From: Marinisporobacter balticus
GTDB lineage: Bacteria > Bacillota > Clostridia > Peptostreptococcales > Thermotaleaceae
Assembly: GCF_004345705.1 (NCBI RefSeq)
Contig: NZ_SLWV01000004.1
Coordinates: forward strand, 1 to 64,000
Direction: 5' to 3'
Length of the DNA stretch: 64,000 nucleotides
The translations under genes and the position numbers were made by a program. Below the pieces are notes generated by a model. It saw nothing but the letters and a program-made list of their open reading frames with translations, was not told the origin of the DNA and searched no databases. Positions 25,960 through 35,571 of this stretch are shown piece by piece (position 1 is the stretch's first letter; each line of letters begins with the position of its first letter).

Positions 25960-26026
25960 TGATAATGATTATCACTATCATAATAATAACAGAGCTTTTG
26001 CGCTTTGTCAATGAAAATAATTATCA
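25960..26026 (-). promoter_or_regulatory. DUF3793 promoter with two Fur boxes
   Basis: On the minus strand TTGACA (26011-26006), 17 bases, TATTAT (25988-25983). TGATAATGATTATCA at 25960-25974 matches the 7-1-7 Fur box in all 14 positions, just downstream of -10. TGAAAATAATTATCA at 26012-26026 matches 13 of 14, abutting -35. Confidence 0.88.
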
Positions 26027-26153
26027 TTATTATTGACGCAATAGGGAAAAACAGGTAAAATAAAAATGAACAATAGGATGGATTAAAAGTATTTTGAATA
26101 TGTAGATTTTAAAAGATGATATAGCTTAAATAAGCTCGATGTATCAAAAAAAA

Positions 26154-26206
26154 TTGACAATAAAATAGTTTTGTCATATAATTACAACTAACGAAAAGAA
26201 TTATCA
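26154..26206 (+). promoter_or_regulatory. Promoter of the iron ABC transporter with Fur-like site
   Basis: TTGACA at 26154, exactly 17 bases, TATAAT at 26177: a consensus sigma-A promoter. CGAAAAGAATTATCA at 26192-26206 has one perfect Fur half-site (ATTATCA) and 11 of 14 positions overall, just after the expected start. Confidence 0.75.
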
Positions 26207-26313
26207 ATAAATAATAAAATTCAATATCAAATGATTCTAAGTAGAGCATGCAGAATAAATTATCTTTATCAAATATATTTTTAGGAATAAGAAAAAATAA
26301 AAGGGGTGTAAAA

Positions 26314-27429
26314 ATGATGGGTAGAAACATGAAAAAAAGTAGTTTCTTGTTATTAACATTACTATTTGTGGGGATGATGGTATTTTCAGCTTGTAGTGCT
26401 AATAATGTTGAAGAAGAGTCAGAAACAAATGAAGAGGCATTGAAAACAAATATAGCTTCAAATCAATCAATATATAGTGGAAAAGAAGGAAAGATTACTG
26501 TATATTTATCAGGATCAGAACCAATGATAAAAAAAATAGAGGAGGAGTTTGAAGCTGAAAGAGGAGATGTAATAGATTTATTACATATGGGTTGTGGACC
26601 ATTACGTCAAAAGGTTTGGACAGAAAAAGAAGCTGGTCAAATTCAAGCAGATGTAGTTTGGGGATCAGATCCTTTAATGTATATGGCATTAGCAGATGGA
26701 AAATATCTTGAAAAATATGTACCAAAAGAATTTGATACGATTAAGCCTCAATATCAAGTTGGAGATGGACATTATACCTTGGTAAATGAACGATATGGTG
26801 TGATTATTTACAATAAAGATAATGTAGCAAAAGAAAGTGTTCCGAAATCTTTTGAAGATTTAAAAGATAAAAACTTTGATGGAACAATGATTATGGCTGA
26901 TGCAAATCAATCTTCTACTGCATTGGCACTGACATCAGCATTATATGAAATGAGCGGAAAAAATTGGGATTATTTAAAGGCAATGCATGAGAACCATTTA
27001 TTTTTAACAAAGAAAAACGGAGAAGTATCTTCTAAGATTTCAGAAGGAGAATTTGATATTGGCATTGCACCTCATGATGGGGTACTAAGATTACACAAAA
27101 AAGCAAAAAAAGATGGATATAAAATACCTGTATCAATTGCTTGGCCAGAGGAAGGGGCTTTGTCTATTCAAAGACCAATAGCAATTATAAAAAATGAAGC
27201 GAGACCAGATGTTAATGAAAAAATAGCTAGAGAATTTGTTGATTTTATTTTATCTAAAAAGGTTCAAAATATCACAACAAATTTTGGATTTGTTAGTGTA
27301 AGAAAAGATGTGGCATTGCCTGTAGGGGTACCAGAAGATGTAAAGGTTATACCTGTAGATTGGAGGTACGCAAGTGAGCATGAAGATGCGTTGCGAGATG
27401 GATTCAAAGAGATCATGCAAGAAAAGTAA
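26314..27429 (+). CDS. Iron(III) ABC transporter substrate-binding lipoprotein
   Basis: The 371-residue protein has a lipoprotein signal (hydrophobic run then FSACS near residue 28) and a type II periplasmic-binding fold of the FbpA/AfuA kind (TVYLSGSEPMIKKI, DVVWGSDPLMYMAL, IGIAPHDGV). ATG 26314 follows AAGGGGTG. It leads an SBP-permease-ATPase operon behind a Fur-like site. Thiamine- or phosphonate-type ligands share this fold, so iron is the best but not the only choice. Confidence 0.82.
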   Translation: MMGRNMKKSSFLLLTLLFVGMMVFSACSANNVEEESETNEEALKTNIASNQSIYSGKEGKITVYLSGSEPMIKKIEEEFEAERGDVIDLLHMGCGPLRQKVWTEKEAGQIQADVVWGSDPLMYMALADGKYLEKYVPKEFDTIKPQYQVGDGHYTLVNERYGVIIYNKDNVAKESVPKSFEDLKDKNFDGTMIMADANQSSTALALTSALYEMSGKNWDYLKAMHENHLFLTKKNGEVSSKISEGEFDIGIAPHDGVLRLHKKAKKDGYKIPVSIAWPEEGALSIQRPIAIIKNEARPDVNEKIAREFVDFILSKKVQNITTNFGFVSVRKDVALPVGVPEDVKVIPVDWRYASEHEDALRDGFKEIMQEK

Positions 27430-29116
27430 ACATTTTACAAAGCATATTTTTAGAAGATTACGGTCTGATTCTCAGACCGTAATTCTGTTCGTTGTAGGCG
27501 TATTTATAAGTGTGTTTGTTTTATATCCGTTTATGGTTTTACTTTTCAAAAGTTTAATTTGTGAGGGAAAATTTAGTTTAGATTTATATAAAAATATTTT
27601 AAAAGATCAACAAAACTACGTAGCTATAAAGAATACGATTTACGTTTCATTGGGCGTAACTTTATTGACAAGTTTATTTGGAGGAACACTAGCTTGGCTG
27701 GTGACTAGAACAGATTATATTTATAAACGAGGAATAAAAGCATTCGCGTTTCTAACTTTTATGATACCATCTTATGTATTATCTATTTCATGGATAGAAC
27801 TTCTTGGAAGAAATGGTTACTGGAATCGTATACTGAAAAATGCATTTGGCGTATCTAAATACAATTTTAGGGCGTATTCTTTAGAGGCTGTTATCATTGT
27901 TATGAGCATACATTTGTATCCATTAGTATTTATGGCAATTACAAATGCTTTAGAGAAAACAGACCCTTCTTTAGAGGATGCTGCTATTATGAGTGGTGCT
28001 AGTAAATTGAAAGCAGTTATGACGATCACATTACCTTTAATGATCCCTAGCTTTGCATCTATAGGATTATTAGTATTTAGTCGGACTATGGCAAATTTCG
28101 GTGTTGCTGCTGTTTTAGCATTGCCTGTAGGAAAAGAGGTATTAACAACGAGGATATATAGTGCATTAACCAATTTGGATTTAGGACTTACGATAGCAAT
28201 CTCTATGGTATTGGTTGTTTTTTCTGGAATGATATTTTTTTTCAATAGTTTTTCACTTAGAAAAAGAAGATTTACAACAATGAATTCAAATAGTCAGGAG
28301 GCAAAGCCAATTCAATTGGGAAAATGGAAGAATATAATCATATTTTTTGTTTTTCTATTCCAAACTGCTACAACGATGGTTCCATTAATCGTGATTGTTA
28401 TATCTTCATTCTTAAAAAGGTGGGGACTTGCATTTACACTAAATCATTTAACTTTAAATAACTATCGTGTCTTGTTGTTTGAAAATCAGTTGACGATAAG
28501 TGCTTTCAAAAATAGTATTTTTTATGGGATGATTGCTGCTACAATTGCTGCAGGTATGGGTACAATTATTTCATATATTTCTAATAAAACAGATATAAGA
28601 GGAAGAAGGGTTCTTGAATTTGTTGCAACTTGGCCCATGACATTTCCGAATATTGTTTTAGCTGTTGCAGCTACACTTACTTGGATGAATCCACCATTTA
28701 GATTATATGGAACACGATGGATTATTATTGTAACGTATATGGTATTGTTTTTACCTATAGCAATAAAAAATATCAATGGATTGATACAAACTCAAGATAT
28801 TTTTCTCGAAAAAGCAGGGAGAATATCAGGGGCTTCTACAATTAGAGCATTTAAAGACATTACTTTACCTATGATTATGCCTGGGATTCGTTCAGGTTGG
28901 ATTTTAGCATTTTTAATAGCATTGAGAGAAATACCGATTTCACTTTTGCTTTATTCACCAGGAACAGAAACAATAGGGGTTATGTTATTTGGGCTAAAGT
29001 CCAATTCATATGGATTGGAAATGACATCAACCCTTGCAGTAGTGATTATACTCATGACTACTTTAGGACATATTTTACTCAAAAAATTAAAAAAATGTCA
29101 CAATGGAGGTGTATGA
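27374..29116 (+). CDS. Iron(III) ABC transporter permease (fused double FbpB type)
   Basis: The 580-residue protein has about twelve membrane helices in two homologous halves, each with a BPD_transp_1 loop (EDAAIMSGASKLKAV and EKAGRISGASTIRAF). This is the fused permease of ferric transporters. The GTG at 27374, 6 bases after GGAGG, is the only start with a good ribosome site, giving a 56-base overlap with the previous gene. The stop overlaps the ATPase start (ATGA). Confidence 0.85.
   Translation: MSMKMRCEMDSKRSCKKSKHFTKHIFRRLRSDSQTVILFVVGVFISVFVLYPFMVLLFKSLICEGKFSLDLYKNILKDQQNYVAIKNTIYVSLGVTLLTSLFGGTLAWLVTRTDYIYKRGIKAFAFLTFMIPSYVLSISWIELLGRNGYWNRILKNAFGVSKYNFRAYSLEAVIIVMSIHLYPLVFMAITNALEKTDPSLEDAAIMSGASKLKAVMTITLPLMIPSFASIGLLVFSRTMANFGVAAVLALPVGKEVLTTRIYSALTNLDLGLTIAISMVLVVFSGMIFFFNSFSLRKRRFTTMNSNSQEAKPIQLGKWKNIIIFFVFLFQTATTMVPLIVIVISSFLKRWGLAFTLNHLTLNNYRVLLFENQLTISAFKNSIFYGMIAATIAAGMGTIISYISNKTDIRGRRVLEFVATWPMTFPNIVLAVAATLTWMNPPFRLYGTRWIIIVTYMVLFLPIAIKNINGLIQTQDIFLEKAGRISGASTIRAFKDITLPMIMPGIRSGWILAFLIALREIPISLLLYSPGTETIGVMLFGLKSNSYGLEMTSTLAVVIILMTTLGHILLKKLKKCHNGGV
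27457..27483 (+). promoter_or_regulatory. Perfect hairpin at the binding-protein/permease junction
   Basis: ATTACGGTCTGA / TCAGACCGTAAT, 12 bp with a 3-base loop, lies 28 bases after the binding-protein stop and inside the permease frame. It lacks a T run. Stems at this position usually stabilise the upstream binding-protein mRNA so that it is made in excess; that role is inferred. Confidence 0.6.
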
Positions 29117-30174
29117 AAATAATACAGGCGCAAATAAGAGGATTGGTTAAAAAATATGGAAAAGTGGTAGCGATAAATGGTTTAGATTTAGACATCAATA
29201 AAGGAGAAATGTTATCAATTGTTGGACCAAGTGGATGTGGGAAGAGTACACTTTTGTCTTGTATTGCAGGATTAGAAAAGCCGAATGATGGTGAAATTGC
29301 TATTGATGATGAACTTGTATTTTCTACAGACAGAAATTGTTTTAAATCACCAGATAAAAGACAAATTGGATTTGTTTTTCAAAACTATGCCTTATGGCCT
29401 CATAAAAGTGTTTTTGAGAATGTCGCTTATCCACTGAGAATAAGAAAAAAATGTAAGTATCTTATAAAAAATGAGGTAGAAAGAGCATTATCTATTGTTA
29501 GATTATTAGGAAAGGAAAGGCAATATCCTTATGAATTAAGTGGTGGTCAGCAGCAAAGAGTAGCATTAGCAAGGGCATTAATAATGAAGCCTAAGCTATT
29601 ATTGCTAGATGAACCTTTATCGAATTTGGATGCAAAATTAAGAGAAGACATGCAATATGAAATAAAACGCATACAAAAAGATATGGAAATTACCATTATA
29701 CACGTTACACATGATCAATATGAAGCGATGGGAATATCTGATAGAATAGCAGTGATGAATAGAGGGAAGCTTATACAGGTGGGTACACCTAAAGAATTAT
29801 ATGAACATCCTAAAACTGAATTTGTGGCTAAGTTTATAGGAAAAACAAATATTATCCATAGTCATGTAACAGAAGAAAATGGATGTAGCAAGTTAGCGTT
29901 ATTTGAACACGTCTTTATTGAAGATAGATATACTACAGCAAATATTGGAGAGAAAGTTATTCTATCTATTAGACCTGAGGACATTTCTTTAAGAAAAGAA
30001 AAAGGAATGGGTAAAGGCAAGATTAGGAGAATGTTTTATAGAGGAAATGTTATTGAATACACAATTTGTATAGAAAACAAGGAGTTGAAGGTGCAAACAA
30101 GTCCCAAAGAAGAATATAAAATAGGAGAAGAGGTTTGGATTCATATACATCAAATAAAGGGTGTCAAAAATTAA
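29113..30174 (+). CDS. Iron(III) ABC transporter ATP-binding protein
   Basis: The 353-residue ATPase has Walker A GPSGCGKST, Q-loop FVFQNYALWPH, signature LSGGQQQRVALARAL, Walker B LLLLDEPLSNLD, and a C-terminal TOBE region (LSIRPEDISL) as in FbpC/PotA. ATG 29113 overlaps the permease stop and follows GGAGGTG. The longer frame upstream is only shadow sequence. Confidence 0.9.
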   Translation: MKIIQAQIRGLVKKYGKVVAINGLDLDINKGEMLSIVGPSGCGKSTLLSCIAGLEKPNDGEIAIDDELVFSTDRNCFKSPDKRQIGFVFQNYALWPHKSVFENVAYPLRIRKKCKYLIKNEVERALSIVRLLGKERQYPYELSGGQQQRVALARALIMKPKLLLLDEPLSNLDAKLREDMQYEIKRIQKDMEITIIHVTHDQYEAMGISDRIAVMNRGKLIQVGTPKELYEHPKTEFVAKFIGKTNIIHSHVTEENGCSKLALFEHVFIEDRYTTANIGEKVILSIRPEDISLRKEKGMGKGKIRRMFYRGNVIEYTICIENKELKVQTSPKEEYKIGEEVWIHIHQIKGVKN

Positions 30175-30418
30175 AATGGTGAAAAATAGGGAAAATATGA
30201 AAGAAATATAGTCCTAAAAGGTGCAAACTATATTTGCATTATAAAGTATGCTATACTGTTCATATAAAAAAAATTGAAAAATATAAGCAAATTGCGAGTA
30301 AAATCAAGTATTTTATACAATGATTAAAGGGTTATAAAATACGAAATAATTAGCTTTGCTAGTATGAATTTTTAATAAAAAATCTAGGGGTAAATAAAAA
30401 AACAGAGAGGGTGCTAAA

Positions 30419-31426
30419 ATGAAAAAGATTTTATCTTTAATGATGTTTTTTTTACTTGTTTTTAGTGTTGTAGGCTGTTCAAAGAAAGACAATACATACG
30501 GAGATGTACAAGGAAATAAAGCAGTTGAAAAAGAATTTGTAAAAATAGTAGGATTAAAAGGGCCTACCTCTATAGGAATGATAAAAATGTTTGAAGAAAA
30601 ACCATTTTTAGGGGAGAATTTAGATTCTTCTTATGAAATCGCTGGAAGTCCTGATATTTTGGTGTCTAAGCTTTTATCAAAAGAGGTTGATTTCGCAGCC
30701 TTGCCTACAAATGTTGCTGCGAAGCTTTATAATAAAGAAGCTGGGTATGAAATGGCGGCTATAAATACCTGGGGGGTGCTTTATGTAATGACACAAGGAG
30801 AAACAATCAAGACATGGGAAGATTTAAAAGGAAAGAAGATTAACGCTATTGCAAAAGGGTCAACTCCTGATGTGGCTTTTAGATATTTATTAGAGAAAAA
30901 TGGATTAGATCCTGAGAAGGATGTTACATTAGATTATACATTTAATCATGTTGAGCTTGCACAAGCCATGATTGCTGGAAAAGTAAATATTGCAGTATTA
31001 CCTGAACCATTTGTTACCATGGTCAGCATGAAGAATAAAGAAGCCACAGTTGCTATGAATATTCAAGAGGAATGGGAAAATGCATTAGGAGAAAATGCGG
31101 CGATCGCACAAGGTTGTCTTGTTGTAAGAAAGGATTTTGCGCAGAAGCATCCAGATGCTGTTAAGAACTTTTTAGATGAATATGAAAAGTCTATCAATTG
31201 GGTAAATGAAAATAAAGAAGAAGCTGGAAAACTTATTGAAAAGCATGGAATTGGGATGAAAGCTAAAATAGCAGAGTTAGCCATACCAAGATGTAATATT
31301 GCTTTTAAAGATGCACAAAACGCAAAAGAAACTGTACAAAAATATTTAAAAGTACTTTATGATTTTTCACCAAAAGATGTGGGAGGAAAACTTCCGGATG
31401 AGAATTTCTATTATAATCAACAATAA
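30419..31426 (+). CDS. ABC transporter substrate-binding lipoprotein (NMT1/SsuA-like)
   Basis: The 335-residue protein has a lipoprotein signal with SVVGC near residue 20 and the fold of nitrate/sulfonate/taurine binding proteins (GLKGPTSIGMIKMF, KEVDFAALPTNVA, DLKGKKINAIAKGSTPD, NIAVLPEPFV). The ligand cannot be read from sequence. AGAGAGGG precedes the ATG. The end overlaps the permease gene. Confidence 0.85.
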   Translation: MKKILSLMMFFLLVFSVVGCSKKDNTYGDVQGNKAVEKEFVKIVGLKGPTSIGMIKMFEEKPFLGENLDSSYEIAGSPDILVSKLLSKEVDFAALPTNVAAKLYNKEAGYEMAAINTWGVLYVMTQGETIKTWEDLKGKKINAIAKGSTPDVAFRYLLEKNGLDPEKDVTLDYTFNHVELAQAMIAGKVNIAVLPEPFVTMVSMKNKEATVAMNIQEEWENALGENAAIAQGCLVVRKDFAQKHPDAVKNFLDEYEKSINWVNENKEEAGKLIEKHGIGMKAKIAELAIPRCNIAFKDAQNAKETVQKYLKVLYDFSPKDVGGKLPDENFYYNQQ

Positions 31427-32156
31427 ATTTCCAACCATTCTATCGGTATTAACCTTAATCATAACTTGGAAAATCCTCTCCGAAATCGTGGATCAGGAGA
31501 TGATTCTTCCTTCTCCTGAAGTTACCTGTAAAAGCTTGATAGTTCTTTTGAAATCTAAAACTTTTTTCAAAGTGGTAATGACTACTATAGGAAGAGGCTT
31601 AGTAGGATTTTTTTTATCCTGTATTTTGGGATTGATTGTGGGGATTTTTACAGGGGTAAGTTCAGTGATCGAAAAAATTGTAGCACCTTGGCTGATTATT
31701 ATAAAATCTACCCCTGTTATGTCTATTATTATACTGGCACTTATTTGGTTTGAAACAGAGCATGTGCCTATATTTGTAAGTTTTTTAGTAGCCTTTCCAA
31801 TTATATGTGTAAATGTTTCTGAAGGTATGAAAAGTGTGGATCAAAAAATCATTCAGATGGCTCAAATATATGGAGTGAAAAAGTGGAGAATACTCTTTGA
31901 AATCTATCTTCCGTCTATTGCTTCTTTTTTTGTAGCAGGCATTTGTACTGCTATGGGAATAGGATGGAAAGCAGTAATTGCAGCGGAGGTTTTGAGCCAA
32001 CCCAAATATGCGATAGGAACAAGTCTTTATACATCAAAAATTTATATTGAGACAGCAAGCGTTTTTGCATGGACTGTTGTTGCAATATTTTTAAGCTTTG
32101 TTTTTGAAAAAGTGATCAGAATACTAGAAAAAAAGATCATTAGATGGAGAATATAA
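31398..32156 (+). CDS. ABC transporter permease (SsuC/TauC-like)
   Basis: The 252-residue permease has six helices and the loop EGMKSVDQKIIQMAQIYGVKK that meets the ATPase. ATG 31398 lies 11 bases after GGGAGG and inside the preceding gene (29-base overlap). The longer upstream frame lacks a ribosome site. Confidence 0.88.
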   Translation: MRISIIINNKFPTILSVLTLIITWKILSEIVDQEMILPSPEVTCKSLIVLLKSKTFFKVVMTTIGRGLVGFFLSCILGLIVGIFTGVSSVIEKIVAPWLIIIKSTPVMSIIILALIWFETEHVPIFVSFLVAFPIICVNVSEGMKSVDQKIIQMAQIYGVKKWRILFEIYLPSIASFFVAGICTAMGIGWKAVIAAEVLSQPKYAIGTSLYTSKIYIETASVFAWTVVAIFLSFVFEKVIRILEKKIIRWRI

Positions 32157-32157
32157 A

Positions 32158-32865
32158 ATGACACTAAAGATTCAAAATCTGTGTAAAAGCTATGAAAATA
32201 TGAAAGTGTTTCAAAACTTTCATATGGAAATTTCAGAGAATCATATTACCTGTATTTTAGGACCATCAGGATGTGGAAAAACAACGCTTTTAAATATGAT
32301 CAGTGGGATCATACAGCAAGATGATGGCACATTTTTAGGCTTAGAGCATAAAGTGATTAGTTATCTTTTTCAAGAACCAAGACTTTTAGATTGGAAAACT
32401 GTTTGGGGAAATATTGAATTTATACTAAAGGATATTTATCAAAAGGAAGAAAGAGAAAAGATTATATCAAAATATATTGAAATGGTTGGCTTAAAGGAAT
32501 TTAAAGATTATTATCCGCCACAGCTTAGTGGAGGCATGATGCAAAGAGTTTCTATTGCTAGAGCGTTTGCTTATCCTTCTGACATACTCCTTATGGATGA
32601 ACCTTTTAAAGGATTAGATATAAAGATAAAAGAATCACTTTTTTATGCTTTTATTAAATTGTGGAATGAAGATCTTCGAACAGTGATTTTTGTTACCCAT
32701 GATATAGAAGAAGCATTACTTTTAGGAGATCATGTTTATGTTTTAGGAGATATCCCTGTTAAGATAAAAAAGTGTTTTGAAATTTCTATGCCAAGAGAAA
32801 AGAGAAGTATGGAAAAAGAAACATTAAAAGAAATAAAAAAGGAAATTTACAAAATATTAAAATAA
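32158..32865 (+). CDS. ABC transporter ATP-binding protein (SsuB/TauB-like)
   Basis: The 235-residue ATPase shows Walker A GPSGCGKTT, YLFQEPRLLDW, the signature LSGGMMQRVSIARAF, Walker B ILLMDEPFKGLD and the switch His in VTHDIEEAL. It starts one base after the permease stop and completes the operon; a terminator follows. Confidence 0.92.
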   Translation: MTLKIQNLCKSYENMKVFQNFHMEISENHITCILGPSGCGKTTLLNMISGIIQQDDGTFLGLEHKVISYLFQEPRLLDWKTVWGNIEFILKDIYQKEEREKIISKYIEMVGLKEFKDYYPPQLSGGMMQRVSIARAFAYPSDILLMDEPFKGLDIKIKESLFYAFIKLWNEDLRTVIFVTHDIEEALLLGDHVYVLGDIPVKIKKCFEISMPREKRSMEKETLKEIKKEIYKILK

Positions 32866-32880
32866 TCCATTGAATCTTTC

Positions 32881-32911
32881 AAAAAAAGAGTCTATTCCAT
32901 AGGCTCTTTTT
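32881..32911. terminator. Bidirectional terminator between ABC operon and kinase
   Basis: AAAAAAGAGTCTA / ATAGGCTCTTTTTT with T tracts on both sides. Confidence 0.85.
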
Positions 32912-34792
32912 TCATGATGAATATATGTCTGAAAATTCAATAGCAATGACTTCAGTATAAGTATTTTGAACATAACTGTTTACAATGTTTTTCTTTGTAC
33001 TTAAAGGCTTTGCAGGAAGTGTTACAATAAATTCACTGCCCTTACCATATTCGCTTTTTGCTATAATCGCACCACCGTGCATCAACACCAATGACTTCGT
33101 AATGGATAACCCCATACCACTGCCTTCGTGATTTCTTGTCAGAGATTTATCTACTTGTCTGAAACGATCAAATATTAATTGTAGTTTTTCTTTGGGAATG
33201 CCTATCCCTGTATCTTTTACAGATATGATCACTTCTTTTTTTGATGAAGTTATATTTACTATTATTTTGCTGTCTGGTTTTGAAAACTTTACAGCATTAG
33301 ATAATAAATTAAGTATAATTCTTTCAACTGCATAAGGATCAATGCGCATAATTTTTTCTTCTGTATCCGTATCAAATAGAAGACTTATATTTTTATTTTT
33401 TATATAATCTGCAACTGATAATGTTAGATCTTCAATAATGTCTACAATATTACAATTCTGTAAATGCAACTTTAAATAACCAGAATCTATTTTTGTAATA
33501 TCTATTAAATTATTTGTCAATTTTATTAATCTATTGCAGTTTTGTTTTAAAACATGCATACGTTTCTTTACATTTATGTCTTGGGAGATTACTTTGTTTT
33601 CTATTTCTATTTCTAATTCTAGCAATTGGATGGTACTAAAAATTAAATTAATAGGCGTTTTTATTTCATGGGACAGATTTGCAAAAAAATCGCTTCTTAA
33701 TTGCTCCAATTCAATGGTTTCTCGTAAAAGTTTTTCTTTTTCTGCAACTTTTTTTTGAAGCTCTTCAAGTCTTTTTCTCTCGGATATATCTTTAAATACA
33801 ACAAGTATTTCTCTATTGTTATCATAAGGAATAAAAGAAGAAACAGTTTCTACATATAAGATTTTTTTATCAAGGATTCGAATAAATTTCTCTTCCGTTA
33901 ATGACAGGGAACCTGTTTTTTCTATGTTTTCCATATTTTCGTAAAAAACTTCTCGATAATCTGGATGAGGGATAAATAATTCTGTTAGTTTTTTACCGAT
34001 AACTTTTTTTGGATGCTCAAAACCCAAATAGTTTGCAGAAGTTCTATTTGCAAATAAAATGGTGTCTTTGTTGCGGACACAAATGCCATAAGGAAAGAGC
34101 TCTATGAGGAGTCGATACCTTTCTTCGCTTTCTTTAAGGCTTTTTTCAATGTGTTTTCGTTCTAATATATCTTTTTCTAGTGCTACATTGATCTTTTTTA
34201 ATTTTTCAGTACGTTCTGCAACCATATTTTCTAGATTAGCGTTATGACGTAATAATAATGATTCCGTTTCTCTTTGTTTTAATTCTTTTAAAATTATGTT
34301 CGTAAGCATGTCTGCTATTTGCAAATAGTAAGCCATATAAGATTTAAGTTGTTCTTTGGAAATAATAGGGACAAGTGATAGGGCTTTAAGATATGCATCT
34401 ACATCAAAGCCAAATTCCTCGGCTTGCTTACGAAAGTATTTTAGGTCAGGTTTATGATAAAAAAATTGTCCTAAAATTAAGTTCGCAATATGTTCGCCTT
34501 CGATAACAATAGGAATAGTCGATTCTATTAATCCATTTTGGCATTGATAAATAGTATATTTTTCTTTTTTGTTAACCATAGTTTTCATGGAGAGGTCGCT
34601 TTTTGTACAATTATAAGCACTCTTTGAGTTGACTCTATGAAATTTTGTACAGATATCTTGCCATCCTATACCACTTAAAACATTTCCATCAGGGTCAAGA
34701 AGGCCATGAGGAACTTTTGAGATATTATAAAATGTTTCCATAAGTTTTTGAAACTGAGATATATCTATAAGATCAATAAGCTTATATTTCAT
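32912..34792 (-). CDS. Orphan sensor histidine kinase with PocR and PAS domains
   Basis: The 626-residue kinase begins with a PocR ligand-binding domain (about 10-180; PHGLLDPDGNVL, conserved cysteines in DICTKFH, YNCTKSD, IYQCQNG), then a coiled coil, a PAS domain (225-345), a HisKA box (NLSHEIKTPIN) and a HATPase (NLLSNAVKFS, DTGIGIP, GSGMGLSI). No membrane segment is seen, so it senses inside the cell. ATG 34792 follows AAGGGGTG. No response regulator is adjacent. Confidence 0.9.
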   Translation of the reverse strand: MKYKLIDLIDISQFQKLMETFYNISKVPHGLLDPDGNVLSGIGWQDICTKFHRVNSKSAYNCTKSDLSMKTMVNKKEKYTIYQCQNGLIESTIPIVIEGEHIANLILGQFFYHKPDLKYFRKQAEEFGFDVDAYLKALSLVPIISKEQLKSYMAYYLQIADMLTNIILKELKQRETESLLLRHNANLENMVAERTEKLKKINVALEKDILERKHIEKSLKESEERYRLLIELFPYGICVRNKDTILFANRTSANYLGFEHPKKVIGKKLTELFIPHPDYREVFYENMENIEKTGSLSLTEEKFIRILDKKILYVETVSSFIPYDNNREILVVFKDISERKRLEELQKKVAEKEKLLRETIELEQLRSDFFANLSHEIKTPINLIFSTIQLLELEIEIENKVISQDINVKKRMHVLKQNCNRLIKLTNNLIDITKIDSGYLKLHLQNCNIVDIIEDLTLSVADYIKNKNISLLFDTDTEEKIMRIDPYAVERIILNLLSNAVKFSKPDSKIIVNITSSKKEVIISVKDTGIGIPKEKLQLIFDRFRQVDKSLTRNHEGSGMGLSITKSLVLMHGGAIIAKSEYGKGSEFIVTLPAKPLSTKKNIVNSYVQNTYTEVIAIEFSDIYSS

Positions 34793-35134
34793 AATTTGCA
34801 CCCCTTAAAATTATAAAAATAATAAAAATGTAATATTTAAGTATAAATAAAAAGTATGCATTAACTTTTAAGTAAGATATGAAATGATTTCTTTGAATCT
34901 TATAATAAAAATAAATGTATTATACTATATTTTAGTGCATATCACTGGCATAATTTGTAGAAATTTGCGATAGATATGTATATTTATAAAAAGAATTATA
35001 TAAAAGGATTTCTTGTAAAAAGATACAGCAGCTACTATATCTTTTTACTTATTCTAAATTCCTCCATAATTCCTTCATAATTACTAAATATAATAAAAGC
35101 ATATTAAAGAGATGAATGGAAGGAATAAATTAAA
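34793..35134. other. Gene-free region with a strong isolated hairpin
   Basis: No credible frame. GTAAAAAGATA / TATCTTTTTAC at 35015-35048 is an 11-bp bidirectional terminator-like stem with no coding gene on its upstream side within 200 bases on the plus strand, which leaves room for a small RNA. CCTCCATAATT and CCTTCATAATT stand in tandem at about 35061-35082. Confidence 0.45.
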
Positions 35135-35157
35135 GAATCCTCACAGTGTGAGGATTC
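35135..35157 (-). terminator. Terminator of the DUF1540 gene
   Basis: GAATCCTCACA / TGTGAGGATTC, 11 bp, directly after the minus-strand gene. Confidence 0.8.
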
Positions 35158-35164
35158 AAATTTA

Positions 35165-35323
35165 TTAAGATCTTTCGAAACTTCCACAGTCTGTAGATTC
35201 TTTTGTTGTAGCAGTAGGACCATGTTTTATAACCTCAATATGATTAAGCGTACATTGTTGTACATTTTTTGCATGATGTCTACATTCACTTACAGTACAT
35301 CCAATGCTATCATTTGCTTGCAT
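35165..35323 (-). CDS. DUF1540-family small cysteine protein
   Basis: A 52-residue frame, read from the sequence, starts ATG 35323 with AAGGAGGTGAAA 9 bases upstream. Four cysteines are spaced as in DUF1540 (IGCTVSECRHH, VQQCTLNHIEV, TDCGSFE). Function is unknown; zinc binding is likely from the cysteine pattern. It has its own terminator. Confidence 0.88.
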   Translation of the reverse strand: MQANDSIGCTVSECRHHAKNVQQCTLNHIEVIKHGPTATTKESTDCGSFERS

Positions 35324-35480
35324 TAATATTTCACCTCCTTGGAAGATACAAAAATAGTTTGTGAAAATGTAGAAAGAATTATACTGAAAAATGCTTTGCT
35401 ATATAATAACTTTTTCGTTGAAATTGCGACAGAAACAGTTTTATTAGACAATATAGGATCTAGTATATCAATGGAATCTA

Positions 35481-35519
35481 AAAAAGATGACTCCTGTTCA
35501 ATACAGAAATCATCTTTTT
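35481..35519 (-). terminator. Terminator of sstT
   Basis: AAAAAGATGA / TCATCTTTTT with an inner CTG/CAG pair, 50 bases after the sstT stop on the minus strand. Confidence 0.78.
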
Positions 35520-35571
35520 AATATAGAATCGTTTTTTTAAAAAATTGTTTTTAACAAAGGATAATTTTTAA

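Noticed and set aside
30175..30418. Possible riboswitch before the nitrate/sulfonate-type transporter
   Set aside because: No TPP, SAM, cobalamin or other known core sequence could be found; only AT-rich leader.
35339..35521. Plus-strand 60-codon frame upstream of sstT
   Set aside because: TTG start without a ribosome site (the local TCACCTCC is the DUF1540 site on the other strand), and its end is the sstT terminator.
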